Origin: Chamaecyparis obtusa | Taxonomy: Eukaryota > Streptophyta > Pinopsida > Cupressales > Cupressaceae | Assembly (NCBI GenBank): GCA_027943335.1 | Contig: BSBK01001304.1 | Location: 372,001 to 436,000 of the forward strand | DNA: 64,000 nt | Reading direction: 5' to 3' | Shown: one piece after another, positions 35,859-47,069 of the stretch | Layout: each line of letters opens with the position of its first letter | Position numbering within the stretch: the stretch's first letter is position 1 | Notes under the pieces: generated by a model | Database searches by the model: none | What the model was told of the DNA's origin: nothing | Seen by the model: only the letters and a program-made list of their open reading frames with translations | Position numbers and translations under genes: made by a program

Positions 35859-36554
35859 CTACTCCATTGTGCTTATGTACTCCAATCTTACTTCTTTCTT
35901 AGCAACTTTCTCTCTTACAACATGATACTTGATCTCTATATGCTTTGTCTTAGAATGTAATACAGGGTTTTTAGACATACTAACTATGCTGGTGTTGTCA
36001 CAATGTATGACAACAGGCTCAATAAAATTAATTCCAATATCCTTTAGCATCTACTTCATCCAAATTATATGGTTACAATTGTTTTCTGCTACTACATACT
36101 CTACTTTTGATGTGCTCTATGAAATATAATTGTGTTTCTTGCTTAGCCAAGAAACTAATCTTCCTCCAAGAAAAAATGCTCCACCACTGGTGCTTTTCTT
36201 GTCATCAACACTACCTCCCCAATCAGTCTCTATATATGCACATAGGGTAAAATCATTAGATTTTTCATACCACAATCCATAATCCATTGTGCCTCTTAAA
36301 AATCTCAGTATCCTTTTTACTGCTACATAATGTGACTCTCTAGGTTCAGCTTGAAATCTTGCTACCATTCCAACTGAATGTGCTATATTAGGTCTTGTAT
36401 GTGTTAAATATTGAAATCCTCCAATCATGGATCTGTATTTCTTCTGCTCAATTGCTGGTGTTTCATCTTTGCTAGATAGTTTATGTCCTGTAACCATAGG
36501 TGTTCCAACTAGTTTATAGTTCTCCATTCCAAATCTTTTCAGAAAATCATTCAA
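35859..36554 (-). pseudogene. RNase H of element F
   Basis: 36117-36554 covers the end of RT and start of RNase H: FLKRFGMENYKLVGTPM, SMIGGFQYLTHTRPNIAHSV, AVKRILRFLRGTMDYGL and the first RNase H strand YIETDWGGSVDDKKSTSGG, where the Asp of D-W-G/A is kept. 35859-36050 has the final part (VIHCDNTSIVSMSKNPVLHS, TKHIEIKYHVVREKV) with Asp and His. A stop lies between the two. Confidence 0.8.
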
Positions 36555-36599
36555 GTACTTTGTTTGACTTACAAAGATACCATCATTGTTCTATGTTAT

Positions 36600-37577
36600 C
36601 TATAATCCCAAAAAGTATTTCATCTCACCAATCATACTCATTTCAAATTCAGTCTTTGTTTCATCAGCAAATTTGTCACTAGCTTCATCTTCTCCTCCAA
36701 AGATAATGTCATAAAAAAAAATAACTATAATTAACAAACCATTTTCAATTTCTTTTGTGTATAGGTTTCTATTAGTTGTTCCTTTTGTAAATCCCAATTT
36801 TAAAAAATACTTATCTAGTCTAGCATACCAAGTTCTAGGTGCTTGCTTTAGTCCATATACTACTTTCTTTAGTTTACATACCATGTTTCCTTCTTGAGTC
36901 AAAGGAAAACCTTTAGGCTGCTCAATGTAGACTTCTTCTTCCAATTCACCATTCAAAAATGCTGACTTCACATCCATCTAATACACTTTGAATTTCTTAA
37001 AAGCTGCTTAAGCCAAAAACATTCTTACTACTTCAATTCTTGCCACAGGTGCAAAAATTTCTTCATAGTCAATTCCTTCTTGTTATGTGTATCCCTTACA
37101 TACTAATCTTTCTTTGTTTCTTACTACTTCTCCTTGTTCATTCATCTTGTTTTTGAATACCCATTTAGTTCCAATCACATTTTTTTCTTTAGGTCTAGGG
37201 ACCAATTCCAATGTTTTGTTCTTTTCAATCTGATCTAGTTCTTCTTTAATAGCATTAATCCAATGTTCATCTTCACAAGCTTCACTAGTAGATTTAGGCT
37301 CAATTTCAGAAATCAAACATAAATGTACCTTATTTGTAGTCATAAATCTTTTGTCCAAACTTCCAATAACTTTTTCAATAGGATGATGTCTTGATATATA
37401 CCTACTCGGTGTCATGGTCACAAATCTTGTTTTAACTGTAGATTCTTCTCTAGATTCTTCTCTGGTTTCTTCTCCAAGACTCTCATTCAGTAATTTACTG
37501 TTAGTCTCATAGAATAATTCAATAGCTTCACTATTAGGTTGAGGATGAGCTTCTTCATTAGATTCATAATCAAGCAT
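36600..37577 (-). pseudogene. Reverse transcriptase of element F
   Basis: 37083-37577 has the RT start (HWINAIKEELDQIEKNKTLE, GTKWVFKNKMNEQGEVVRNK). 36600-36977 begins [20 protein letters not shown] with the first catalytic Asp. The second catalytic site reads IFFYDIIFGG where Y-V-D-D-I-I-F is usual: the first Asp of the pair is Tyr, so the enzyme would be inactive even without stops. A stop and frame break separate the halves near 37000-37080. Confidence 0.85.
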
Positions 37578-37583
37578 TCTTTC

Positions 37584-38500
37584 CTAAATTTTGAACTTTT
37601 CATCAACTTTAACATTTGCGCTCTCAATAATAGTCTTAGTTCTCTTATTGTAACATCTATATTCTTTTCTCTTCAAAGAATATCCAAGAAAAATTCCTTC
37701 ATCACTTCTAGGATCAAATTTTCCAATATCATCATCTCTCTTTATATAACATTTGCTTCCAAAAATTCTAAAATACTTAACTAAGGGTGCATGTCCAAAC
37801 CATAATTCATAAGGTGTCTTATTTGTGTCTACTTTGATTTGTACTATGTTCATTGTATATACTATTGTATTCACTGCTTCTCTCCAAAATGTCTTTTCCA
37901 AATCATTCTCAAATAACATAGCTCTTGTTGCTTCAATCACTAATCTATTTCTTCTTTCTGCAATACCATTTTGTTCAGGTGTTCTAGGGGCTGAAAACTA
38001 TCTCTTAATACCATTCACTTCACAAAAAGTGTTAAACTCTCTATAAGTAAATTCTCCACCTCTATCAGATCTCAAACATTTAATCTTCATTCCAGATTCA
38101 TTCTCAACTTTATTCTTAATGATCTTAAATTTATCAAATGCTTCAGATTTTTCTTTCAGAAATGCAATCCACATCATTTTTGTAAAATCATCAACAAGAA
38201 TCATAAAATACCTTTCTCCATAGAATCCTCTAGTCTTGGTAGGACCGCTCAAGTCATTATGAACAATCTCGAACTTCTCTACCGATGTGAAATTCTTACT
38301 AAGAAATGAGCTTCTCTTCTATTTAGCCATCACACATTATTTGCAAATCATGTTAGTAGGCTTCATAATTTTAGGTAAATCCCTTACTGAAAGTGTAGTA
38401 CTTACTTTCACAATGTTATCAAAGTTTATATGATAGAACCTTCTATGCCATAACCAACTATCATCAATTTTAGTAATCAAACATGTCATCTCAGTAGGAT
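37584..38500 (-). pseudogene. Integrase of element F
   Basis: 37998-38252 starts MSGPTKTRGFYGERYFM with VDDFTKMMWIAFLKEKSEAF and the second catalytic Asp in CLRSDRGGEF. The Glu lies in PEQNGIAERRNR at about 37960-37990. The C-terminal half (37584-37940) includes FWREAVNTIVYTMN, TPYELWFGHAP and GSKCYIKRDD. Stops occur between segments. Confidence 0.85.
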
Positions 38501-38504
38501 TCAA

Positions 38505-39314
38505 CTAAAATACATTACCTCTAGTTCTAGATCCAGTTCCAATCATATTTCCATCTTTATCCTTTGTCACACAAGTTTTCTCAGTAAACCAAACTTGATA
38601 TTGCTTATCCACTAACTGTCCAACACTCAAAATATTATGTTTCAATCCATCAACAAAGTAAACATCATCAGTATTAGTCTTTCCATCAAGAGTAATAGAT
38701 CCTATACCTTCAATCAAACAAGGTGCATTGTTACCAACTCTAACAACTCCTCCATCATAATTGTTAAACTTTATGAACTTCTTCATGTCACCAGTCATAT
38801 GATGTGAACAACCACTATCTATAATCCAATCAACTTTTTTTTCAACTTGGGAAACTAAGGCTTTTTCTTCCTTAACTTCAGATTCAGGATTCTCTTCTTT
38901 AATTGCTACAAATCCTATTTCATCATTATTGTCAGTATCACTTTCACTCAAAGTTATTTCTATACTAGCTTCAAGATCTTCATCATTAGCATAATAACAT
39001 TCCTCAGATCTTCTAGGCTTGAAATTGTTTCGATACTTCTTAACTTTCTTAGGACATTTAGATGCAAAATGACCATATTCTTGAAAAGTCCAACATTTAA
39101 AAATTTTCTTACCATCTGGTTCTCTTTTCACAAGTGAGGCAGTACCTTCTTCAATCTTCTTGTCTTCTTCATTTCTAGATGTGTTGTTGCTAGCATAAGC
39201 TCCACTCACACTAGTACTTCTTGACAAAGTAGGATGATTACTAAGAGCACTGAATGTTGTCTCCATTCTAGGTAAGTCTCTTGATAATCTCAGGTTCATC
39301 TCTACTCCTTCCAA
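38505..39314 (-). pseudogene. Gag nucleocapsid, protease and pre-integrase of element F
   Basis: A 269-codon open segment. Near residue 72 the zinc knuckle reads CWTFQEYGHFASKCP: C-x2-C-x4-H-x4-C with the second Cys replaced by Phe. The acidic linker precedes the protease start VDWIIDSGCSHHMTGDMKKF, with the intact D-S-G. LKHNILSVGQLVDK and TRGNVF belong to the end of protease and the pre-integrase region. This is the longest uninterrupted frame in the window. Confidence 0.85.
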
Positions 39315-39383
39315 TCTTCCAAGAAGATTTTCTCTTGTAAATTTTGTTGTACAAGGTATAACTTGTTCAATAATATGTTTTGT

Positions 39384-39923
39384 CTACTTAAATACATGAG
39401 TCAATGTCCTCATAATTTTCCATATCACTTCATTCTCTATCTTTTCTCCTACACAATATTTTATCCCTACAACAATTTCTGACATTCTACCAATATAGCT
39501 TCTAATAGATTCATCTTCCATAATTCTTACATCTTCAAATGCACATAGCCAATTATGTAACCTAGCTTTCTTTGCATGTTCATCACCTTCAAAAGTAGAA
39601 TGTAAAGCTTTCCAAATTTCATGAGATTTTTTCAAACATTTTACCTGACTGTACTCATTCTTTAGAAGTGCTATCAAAAGTGCTTCTCATGCAAGTATGT
39701 TACACATGAATAGATTTACCTCATCTTTAGAATTTTTTTTGAGATTATCTTCTTCAAGGATAGTCTTATTATTCTTTGTAATCAACCAATAACCTGGTCC
39801 TAAACATAGTAGATGTGTCTTCATCTTTTCTTTCCAGTTGTCAAAATTTACTCCATCAAACTTAGGGCTTTCTTTCCTAAAATTCACCATGGATCTCCTT
39901 AAGTTGTTAAACTTTCCTTTCAA
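39384..39923 (-). pseudogene. Gag capsid of element F
   Basis: It starts MKGKFNNLRRSMVNFRKESP at 39923 with FDGVNFDNWKEKMKTHLL, the UBN2-type copia capsid opening. The second segment (39384-39677) has SHEIWKALHSTFEGDEHAKK and FEDVRIMEDESIRSYIGRM. A TGA/TAG and short gap split the two. Confidence 0.85.
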
Positions 39924-39933
39924 GGACTTGCTA

Positions 39934-39944
39934 CTCTAATACCA
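39934..39944 (-). other. Primer binding site of element F
   Basis: Minus-strand TGGTATTAGAG two bases after LTR end TAACA; the initiator-Met site with one C-to-T change. Confidence 0.75.
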
Positions 39945-39946
39945 AT

Positions 39947-41135
39947 TGTTAGAAAGTAAAGTCCACCAAGATAACTGAGAGTGGGGGGGTGAATTAGTTA
40001 TCAGATAATTATAACCTTTATCAACTTCAACATCATTTAACCATGTTAGCAATATAATTACCAACCATAGAAAGAAATTCATCCACAATGAAATAATAAC
40101 ACAAGATATGTTGACTAGGGAACCTCTTGATCAAAGAGAAAACCCCGGTGGGAATGATTCCCACAAATGATGCACTAATATGAATATTTCTTGTGAAAGG
40201 ATGGACTTTGTTAGGAGTCTTATGAAATACATTCAGTACATATGAATCCCTATTAGGAGATTTTGAATCCCTGCTAAAAGATTCTAACCTTGTTAAGAGT
40301 TATGGAAGACAGAAGGACCCACTACCCAAATAGCTTCAGGGTAAGATCATTGAACACACTATCAAAATGACCTTAAAATTATTCATTATAAAAATATGAA
40401 ATATGTTACCTCCTCACTGTGCCAAACTACACTCACTGCTACACCAGATCTCAATTCCAGATCTTTGTACTTTGCATGTCTTCCTTCATAATTTTGCTTT
40501 CACAACTTCATTAGCTCTTTTATTCACCTCATGCTTACATTCACATGCTCACACACTTCTTTCACTTTCCTAACACACTTCAACAAGGAAAAAAATTCCT
40601 TCCTTTATACCATACTCAAATAATTACAAATGAGTCAGCACACAAATACAAAATAAAAGTTTCCACACACTACATAAAAATTACACAAAACTATTAGCTT
40701 CCAAATGCATTAACTCTTCACTCATTTGACCTAGAAGTTTTCACTATGAACCACATCACTATCAATGTGTCTCTAACTTACCTTTAACTATGCAAAACTA
40801 GATTCCATCCTGATTAGGAGATATCATTCGATTTCCACAAACCGCTACTCAAGAACACTGCCTGAATACTACTTCCACCAAAATGATCATAACTTTCATG
40901 AATAAATGAATTACTGTCTACACTCTTAACCATAGACATATAAAATATCAAAGAGTATAACCTCAATGTCACATATCACCAACTACAATATCCCATGTGT
41001 GCTAATCAAAAGACTATCTACTTCTCTGCTAGTCTCTAGAAGATCACTGTGTTGACATCAATGACAATCATAGTCATGAATGCAACAGCAACTACTATAG
41101 AATGACTACCAAACATTTAACATTCATTCCTAACA
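39947..41135 (-). repeat. 5' LTR of element F
   Basis: TGTTAGAAAGT...CATTCCTAACA. Near its PBS end (39970-40002) it carries a 7-bp stem GATAACT/AGTTATC around a G-tract loop (C-tract in the coding sense), a form shared with elements B, C and G. Confidence 0.9.
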
Positions 41136-41142
41136 CTCCTTT

Positions 41143-42300
41143 CTACATTATCTTACTTTTTTTGTCAAAAATTTTCATCATTTGGTCCATCTTTTGATAG
41201 TGGGCATCTTTAGTATACACTTGGATAGATGTAGTTTTGTCTTCTTTTAATTTCCCAATAACATTATCCTCACTAACCTTCTCTTTTCCTTTAGTTGATG
41301 TCACTAGGTTAGTGGGTCTTGAGGTGTCTTCAACAATAGTTTCTTTTTCTATCTTTTCCTTTTCCTTCAATAGTGGAATGTCCTTAGAACTTTTTCCTTG
41401 CTCCATTTAATGTCGTATAGACCCTTTTGCATTGTGTGGGACTACAGAGTCATTTATAGGATTTATATTGTTACAATATTGGAAGGGATTAAAGTCTCCA
41501 CTTACCATTATTTCATCCCCTAGGTAAGGAAATATTAAGCATTGGTGATAAGTGAAGGATACGGCCTACATTTCATGGATCCATGGCCTCCCTAACAAGA
41601 TATTGTAGGTCAATTTGAGATCTAGCACTTGACAAGTAGTGTCCTTTTGCATAGGACCAACTCTAATTGGAAGGATGATGACCCCTTTGGATGCTCTTTC
41701 TTCATCATCATATGCTTTCATTGTTATATTTTTCTTTGAATCAATATCCTCTTCAGAAAATCCTAAGGCTCTCACCAAATTTAAGGTACAAATTTTCAAT
41801 CTAGCTCCTCCATCAATAAGTACTCTTTTCTCCCTATGCTTGTGAATAAGGACTTCTATATGAAAAGGAAAATTTTTAGAATAGTTTAGTGACATATCAT
41901 CTTTCTCATAAAATGAGAGGCAATGGGGAGCAATGAGGTGTCCAATCATATTTTGAAATTTATCCACATCTAGGTTTAGTGGCACATTGGTTTCCACTAA
42001 AGCCTTTTCTAGGATCTCCTTATGTGTAGGTGATAACTTGAGTAATTCCAAGATTGAGATTTGTGCGGGAGTTCTTTGTAATTGGTCCACCAAGTTATAT
42101 TTCTTTGATGATGTGGATACTTTTTGATTAGGTAGAATAATCCTTTGAGCACCTCGTAGAGTGATTTTAGTAGATTGCCCCATAGTGAAAACATTAGATG
42201 ATGCTTCATTTAGATTCACCTTTACCACTATGACATTTGCATTTTTATCCTCTTCACTCAAATTATTGATTATGGTATCATAGGTGTGATCAAAGTTCAC
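41143..42300 (-). pseudogene. Protease and flanking polyprotein of the Tat element
   Basis: The 244-codon segment 41566-42300 opens MNFDHTYDTIINNLSEEDKN, passes through QISILELLKLSPTHKEILEK (the region typical before plant gypsy protease) and has the protease core VLIDGGARLKICTLNLVRAL with D-G-G, ending LKLTYNILLGRPWIHEM. 41143-41406 continues as a charged Lys/Glu spacer up to the F insertion; its terminal TAG sits where the frame would continue into the sequence on the far side of F. Confidence 0.75.
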
Positions 42301-42304
42301 TTTC

Positions 42305-42530
42305 TCATTACCCTTTTTCTAATTTTGATTAGCATTAGATGATTCACCTTTCTCATGATTTTGGAATGGGTTTTGAAGGCCATATGATCCTCATTGTTTT
42401 GAGGGCCCTCAACTTGAATTGTTCCATTATCTATTAAATCTTGCACCTATTGGATATTGCTAATGCATGGGTGGTGATTGAGACATTTAATATGTTTAAT
42501 CACTATGTTACTGAATGGGCACTCATATTT
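42305..42530 (-). pseudogene. C-terminal gag remnant of the Tat element
   Basis: Minus frame gives ECPFSNIVIKHIKCLNHHPC, then after a TAG VQDLIDNGTIQVEGPQNN. The order Cys/His finger remnant then V/I-Q-D-L-I-D-x-G is the usual end of Tat Gag. Cut on the right by element G. Confidence 0.55.
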
Positions 42531-43692
42531 TGTCATTTTTTTTTTGTCACTGATGTCAACATATACTTCTATGCAGGAACCAAACTAGTAATCACAGTGT
42601 ATGATTAGTGTACGAATGTTTCAGGTGTTGCAAAGTTAGATGAGATTTCAAGAGGATGTTGTCATCTTATATCTGAGATAGAATCATTAGATGTTTCATA
42701 TTAAGAAAGTTACAACTATTTTTGTAAAGACGGGTCACTAGACTGACAATGAGAATTCATAGAGTTAGCCTCTAGGTTTTTGGTATATCTTTCAAAGGAT
42801 TCAAATTCAAGGTATGTGAGCTTGAAGGATGATAAAAAGGACACTAAAGAATTATCATTGGTTAGTGCAAGGTATGAAATGATTAGTGGTGTCATCTATG
42901 GCATGTGTTCTGGTGATGGTTTATTTTGAAGCTGACTCAGCGAATGAAGTGTGTGTTTTGTTTGGAAAGCATAAATTAAGGATGTCAATCCTTAATTATT
43001 GTAATTAAATCATTTTATACTTGTTCTAGATATCATGTGTATCCTAGCAAGGGTTTATGTAATTATTTATAATTATAAAAGCCTCATGGGCTGACCTATC
43101 ATTGGTAAATTGTAATAAGGTATAAATGAAAGGTCTTTTCTTTGGAAAAGATATGGATGGAATATATGTGATATAAGGAGGTTGTGAAAGATGGGAGCTT
43201 GTGTCTACTATATGTAGAGTAGAGGATTACTAGTGGAATTCATTGGAATTGATCAAGCAAAGATAGTTGTTGGCAAATAGTTCAAAAGATTGTGTATTTC
43301 TTTATATACACATATTGTGAAATAGTGAGTTCTGAAGGTGGATTTAACCTTCTTTGGGAAGTGAGCCTTGGGAAGTGAGCCCTCTTTTTTTCCTTGACCC
43401 CTAACAAGGTTTTTCCTCTTACAAGGACTATGTACTATAACGTTTCAATAAGCTCCTAACAGGGCTATATCTTCTAACAAGGATTACTATACTCCCAGTA
43501 CATCATTTGTGGGTGCTAATTCCTACCTGGGTTTTTACCTTTAAGAGGGTTTCCCCAAAACCAAAATATTGTGTTATTATGTTGGTATTCATTGTTTCTA
43601 ATATTGATGAGCTTAAAGGTTAAAGTTTAATATTTTTTTTTACAACTAATTCACCCCTCTCTCAGTTGTATTGTGGACTATTATTCCTAACA
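42531..43692 (+). repeat. 5' LTR of element G
   Basis: The right edge TATTCCTAACA adjoins the PBS. The left edge is either TGTCATTTT (42531) or TGTCACTGATG (about 42547); no partner LTR resolves it. Near the right edge 43641-43670 forms the stem TACAACT/AGTTGTA around a CACCCCTCTCTC loop. Confidence 0.7.
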
Positions 43693-43694
43693 AT

Positions 43695-43706
43695 TGGTAT
43701 CAGAGC
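43695..43706 (+). other. Primer binding site of element G
   Basis: TGGTATCAGAGC, the exact initiator-Met primer site, two bases after the LTR. Confidence 0.9.
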
Positions 43707-43753
43707 TTGTGGTCCTTAGAGAGAAAGCTTAATAGTTTATGGTGATCTTGGAT

Positions 43754-44730
43754 ATGGAATTCTATAGGAATGATAGTCCTTAGTTTGATCTTGAAAACTT
43801 CAATAGTTGGAAAAACAAGATGCGAACACATTTTCTATGTTTGGGCATAGACTACTAGATGATTGTAAAGAAGAAGGAATCTCTAAAGGTTGAGAATGAC
43901 TTGGAGTTAGATACTAATGATGAAAAGAATTTAATTTTATGCAACATGGTTGCAAGAGAAGCATTGATCAGTGCACTATCTAAGGGTGAGTTTACTAAAA
44001 TTAAAGATCTAGATTCGACACATGAAATTTGGAATAGACTAGAGGCACTTTATGAAGGAGACAAGTATACCAAATAAGAAAAGTTGCAAAACTAGAAGAA
44101 AAAGATGGAGAAGTTGCAAATGAGTGAAGATGAAATCATTAGGGGCTTTGTTCAAAGGGTTACATAAGGTGTAGTTGGAATTAGAAATTGTGGAGGAACT
44201 TATGATGAAGATGAAGTTATTGCAAAGATTCTCAGATTCTAACCCCTAATTACAAGTTCAAGGCTATGTCTATTAAAAAAACTATAGCTTTGACACCAAA
44301 ACTTAGTAGAGAGATGTTGATTGCAAAGCTAACTACTTTTGAAGTTGTAGAACTATGAGAAGCTATGCCCAAAGTTGAATATGCATTTAAGGCATCCGCC
44401 CATAAGAAGTTTGTTGCACTTTTGAGAACAAGAAAAGAAGATCTAAAAGAAGAGCTTGGTGAATATGCTGAGGAATGGGAAAAGATAATGGAAAAATAAA
44501 AAAAGATGGAAGAACTTGTTGTACTAATTTCTAGAAGAGAAAAAAGAGGTAAGGGAAAATTTGAAGGCAAGTTACCTTTGAAATGTTTTTCATGCAATAA
44601 GATATGTCATTTTTCATCTAGATGTCCTACAAGAGTTCCTAATATAAACCTAATTATGCAAAGATTAGAAGAGACAAAGAATTTTATTACACTAGTGAAG
44701 GAATCTCTAATGATGATGATGATTTAGATT
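43754..44730 (+). pseudogene. Gag of element G
   Basis: ATG at 43754: MEFYRNDSP, TAG, FDLENFNSWKNKMRTHFLCL. The capsid continues through SALSKGEFTKIKDLDSTHEI and WNRLEALYEGDKYTK. The zinc knuckle near 44580-44625 reads CFSCNKICHFSSRCP (C-x2-C-x4-H-x4-C complete, with the usual Gly before His replaced by Cys). Premature TAGs at 43781 and 43856 (the second where Trp is expected) and several more break it. Confidence 0.8.
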
Positions 44731-44739
44731 ATGAAGAGA

Positions 44740-45776
44740 TTGGATTTTTTGTTATTAAAGATCAAACAATACATGAAGAAAAATCCTTAGTATCTCATGT
44801 TGACAAGAAAATTGAATGGATAATTGATAGTGGATGTTCTCATCACATGACTGGTGATAAGAAATTTTTTGTTAATTTAGTGAATTATGATGGAGGTGTT
44901 GTAAGGTTTGGGGACAATCTCCCTAAATCCATCATAGGAGTAGGATCCATCACTCTAGATGGAAAGACTAATACAAACAATGTTCTACTTGTTGAAGGAC
45001 TGAAACATAATTTGTTAAGTGTTGGACACTTGTTGGATAAAAACTTTTAGTTAAGTTTTGTTAATGCAAAATGTTTTATCAGAAGCAATGAAGGAAAACT
45101 GATTACTATCGGTTCAAACTCTAAAGGTAATGTATTTGAACTAAACACATCTAGAGCCTCTTGTTTTGTTACAAAGGTAGATGACAATTGGTTATGGCAT
45201 ATAATATTTTGTCATGTTAATTTTGATAACATTGTGAAGGCAAGTATGGCTAATGTAGTAAAATATCTACCAAAGATTATGAAACCCTCTAACACTGTAT
45301 GCAAAGAATGTGTTATGGGAAAGCAAACTAGATGCAATCCTAAAAGAAAATCATTTACATCAAAAAGGAAGTTGGATCTCGTACATATAGATCTGTGCGT
45401 GCCTACAAGAACAAAGTCATACTATGGTGAAAGGTATTTTATACCCTTTGTTGATGTCTTTTCTAGAATGATGTGGGTTTCTTATTTCAGATAAAAATCA
45501 GAACCATTTGATGAATTCAAGTTGTTTAAAGAAAAAGTAGAGAATGAATCAGGATTGAAAATAAAGTTTTTTAGATCAGATAGAGGTAGAGATTTTATAT
45601 CAAATTTATTCAGTTTATATTGTGAAGAGCATGGGATAAAAAGAAAAACATCTGCTCCTAGGAATCCACAACAAAATGGGATAGTAGAGCAAAGAAATGA
45701 GACTATACTTGATGCTACTAGGAAAATTTTGATTGAAGGAAATGTATCTCATGTACATTGGAGAGAGGTTATTGGT
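44740..45776 (+). pseudogene. Protease, pre-integrase and integrase (5' part) of element G
   Basis: The protease start IEWIIDSGCSHHMTGDKKFF is at about 44812-44871. GLKHNLLSVGHLLDK and the pre-integrase finger (CHVNFDNIVK, VCKECVMGKQTRC) follow. The integrase core has LDLVHIDLCVP (Asp), KFFRSDRGRDFISNLF (Asp) and PQQNGIVEQRNETILD (Glu), so all three catalytic acids remain. Reading is cut after HWREVIG by element B; a TAA interrupts after SYFR. Confidence 0.85.
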
Positions 45777-46857
45777 GTTTGGAATGGGAACACTTAGAGG
45801 GGGGGGGTGAATCAATATTCACTGTATTTTATATTTTCACTTTAATCTTTATACTGAGCTGAATTAAACATTCACATAAACATGAAACATGAAATCAACA
45901 CATAACACCAATATGGTTACGGGGAAATGCAAATATGTTAAAACCCCGATGGTAATTGACACCCACTAATATTCTACACTAGTGATTTGTGATCCTTATT
46001 AGAAGATCCTTAACGCTATTAGGAGTTTCTTTACAATGCTTTAAGTAAAGTAGACCTTTTTAAGGGTCAGACCATGTTAGGAGTCTTTTACAATATTTCC
46101 TATTAGGGGAGTGGACATACTATCCTAGAGCTCACTACTCAAGTGATGAAGGATACAACCTTCGGATATTAGATACACACTATATCTGCTGGATGAACTG
46201 TCACTGTGACACTACTTGTCAGATCAGTTCCTTTGATGCTTTGACCTCTTGAAAATCTCTAATACATCTTCTTAACTCTTTTCAATCTTCTTCTCATCTT
46301 ATTGACTTACATACCAAATACAATGGGTGGATCTTATATTTATACGTGCATTCAAAATAAACAACTAGGTCAGGCCTATAACCTATTACAAATAATGCTT
46401 CCAAATGAATTAGCTTAAGAATGCTTACAATTAAACATATAAACATGTAGGGAACCTAAATAAAATTGACTTATATCCTTTAAAAAATTACATTATTACC
46501 GCAAACAAAAATACTAACTATCAGCTTCATGCTTTGTTCTTCTCTAGCACTCACTAGTTGTGTGTCTTCAATTGTCTATATCTTTTTCATCCTTGCATAA
46601 CTGATTATGTGCTCATAGACTAAGCATGAGTATAGTCTAACCAACTTAAATTCTAGGGTACATACCATAATTTTTCTATATGCATGTGCGTTGATGCTCT
46701 GAGCTGGAGGAACTCTGTAGACTATCCAATCTTCAATACTTAACTGATTTTTGATCTTCTCATCGGGTGCGCTGACTCCAAACTGCTATATGACCTTTTT
46801 TCCATAATGAAAATACTATATCAAGTCATAAACATCAGTATAGCCAACTTTCCAACA
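45777..46857 (-). repeat. 3' LTR of element B
   Basis: Starts TGTTTGGAATGGGAACACTT, ends CAACTTTCCAACA. Slightly shorter than its partner (1081 against 1121 bp) through small deletions. The G-tract and the degraded hairpin lie at its start. Confidence 0.85.
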
Positions 46858-46875
46858 ATCTCCCCCCTTTTCATT
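46858..46875 (-). other. Polypurine tract of element B
   Basis: Minus strand GAAAAGGGGGGAGAT immediately before the 3' LTR start TGTTGGAAAG. The C copy has the counterpart at 55465-55478. Confidence 0.75.
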
Positions 46876-47069
46876 GATGGAAACAAAGGAATATGGCCAA
46901 GTTGCTAACTGTCCCTTAACACATAAAACTTTTGTCTTCTGTACATTTCTTATATATAATCTTATATCTTCCTATACATATTATAATCCATATTCTATAC
47001 ACAACTCCCCCTTTGAAATTAATGGAAAAGGTGTTCCAAAAAACTTTATCTACACATAATCACTAAGGG

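Larger units (their letters stand above)
34189..41135 (-). mobile_element. Element F: full-length Ty1/copia retrotransposon
   Basis: LTRs of 1184 and 1189 bp flank gag, protease, integrase, RT and RNase H in the copia order (integrase before RT) on the minus strand. CTCCT occurs directly on both sides (34184-34188, 41136-41140), a perfect 5-bp target-site duplication if the left LTR has lost its terminal TGT. It splits the Tat polyprotein between protease and G-patch. Confidence 0.9.
7159..42530 (-). mobile_element. Host element: Tat-lineage Ty3/gypsy retrotransposon with antisense PMD gene
   Basis: Right to left on the minus strand: end of gag, aspartic protease, a linker with a G-patch, RT, RNase H, a second RNase H of the archaeal type, integrase, a 2.5-kb AT-rich spacer with repeats, an antisense PMD gene, a polypurine tract. 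The dual RNase H is diagnostic of the Tat lineage (Grande, Ogre, Retand), members of which are known to carry antisense ORFs near the 3' LTR. Removing F joins the protease and RT halves at a CTCCT target site, and removing D joins the spacer at TGTTG. The 5' LTR and most of gag lie to the right of element G, off the window or destroyed. Confidence 0.7.
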
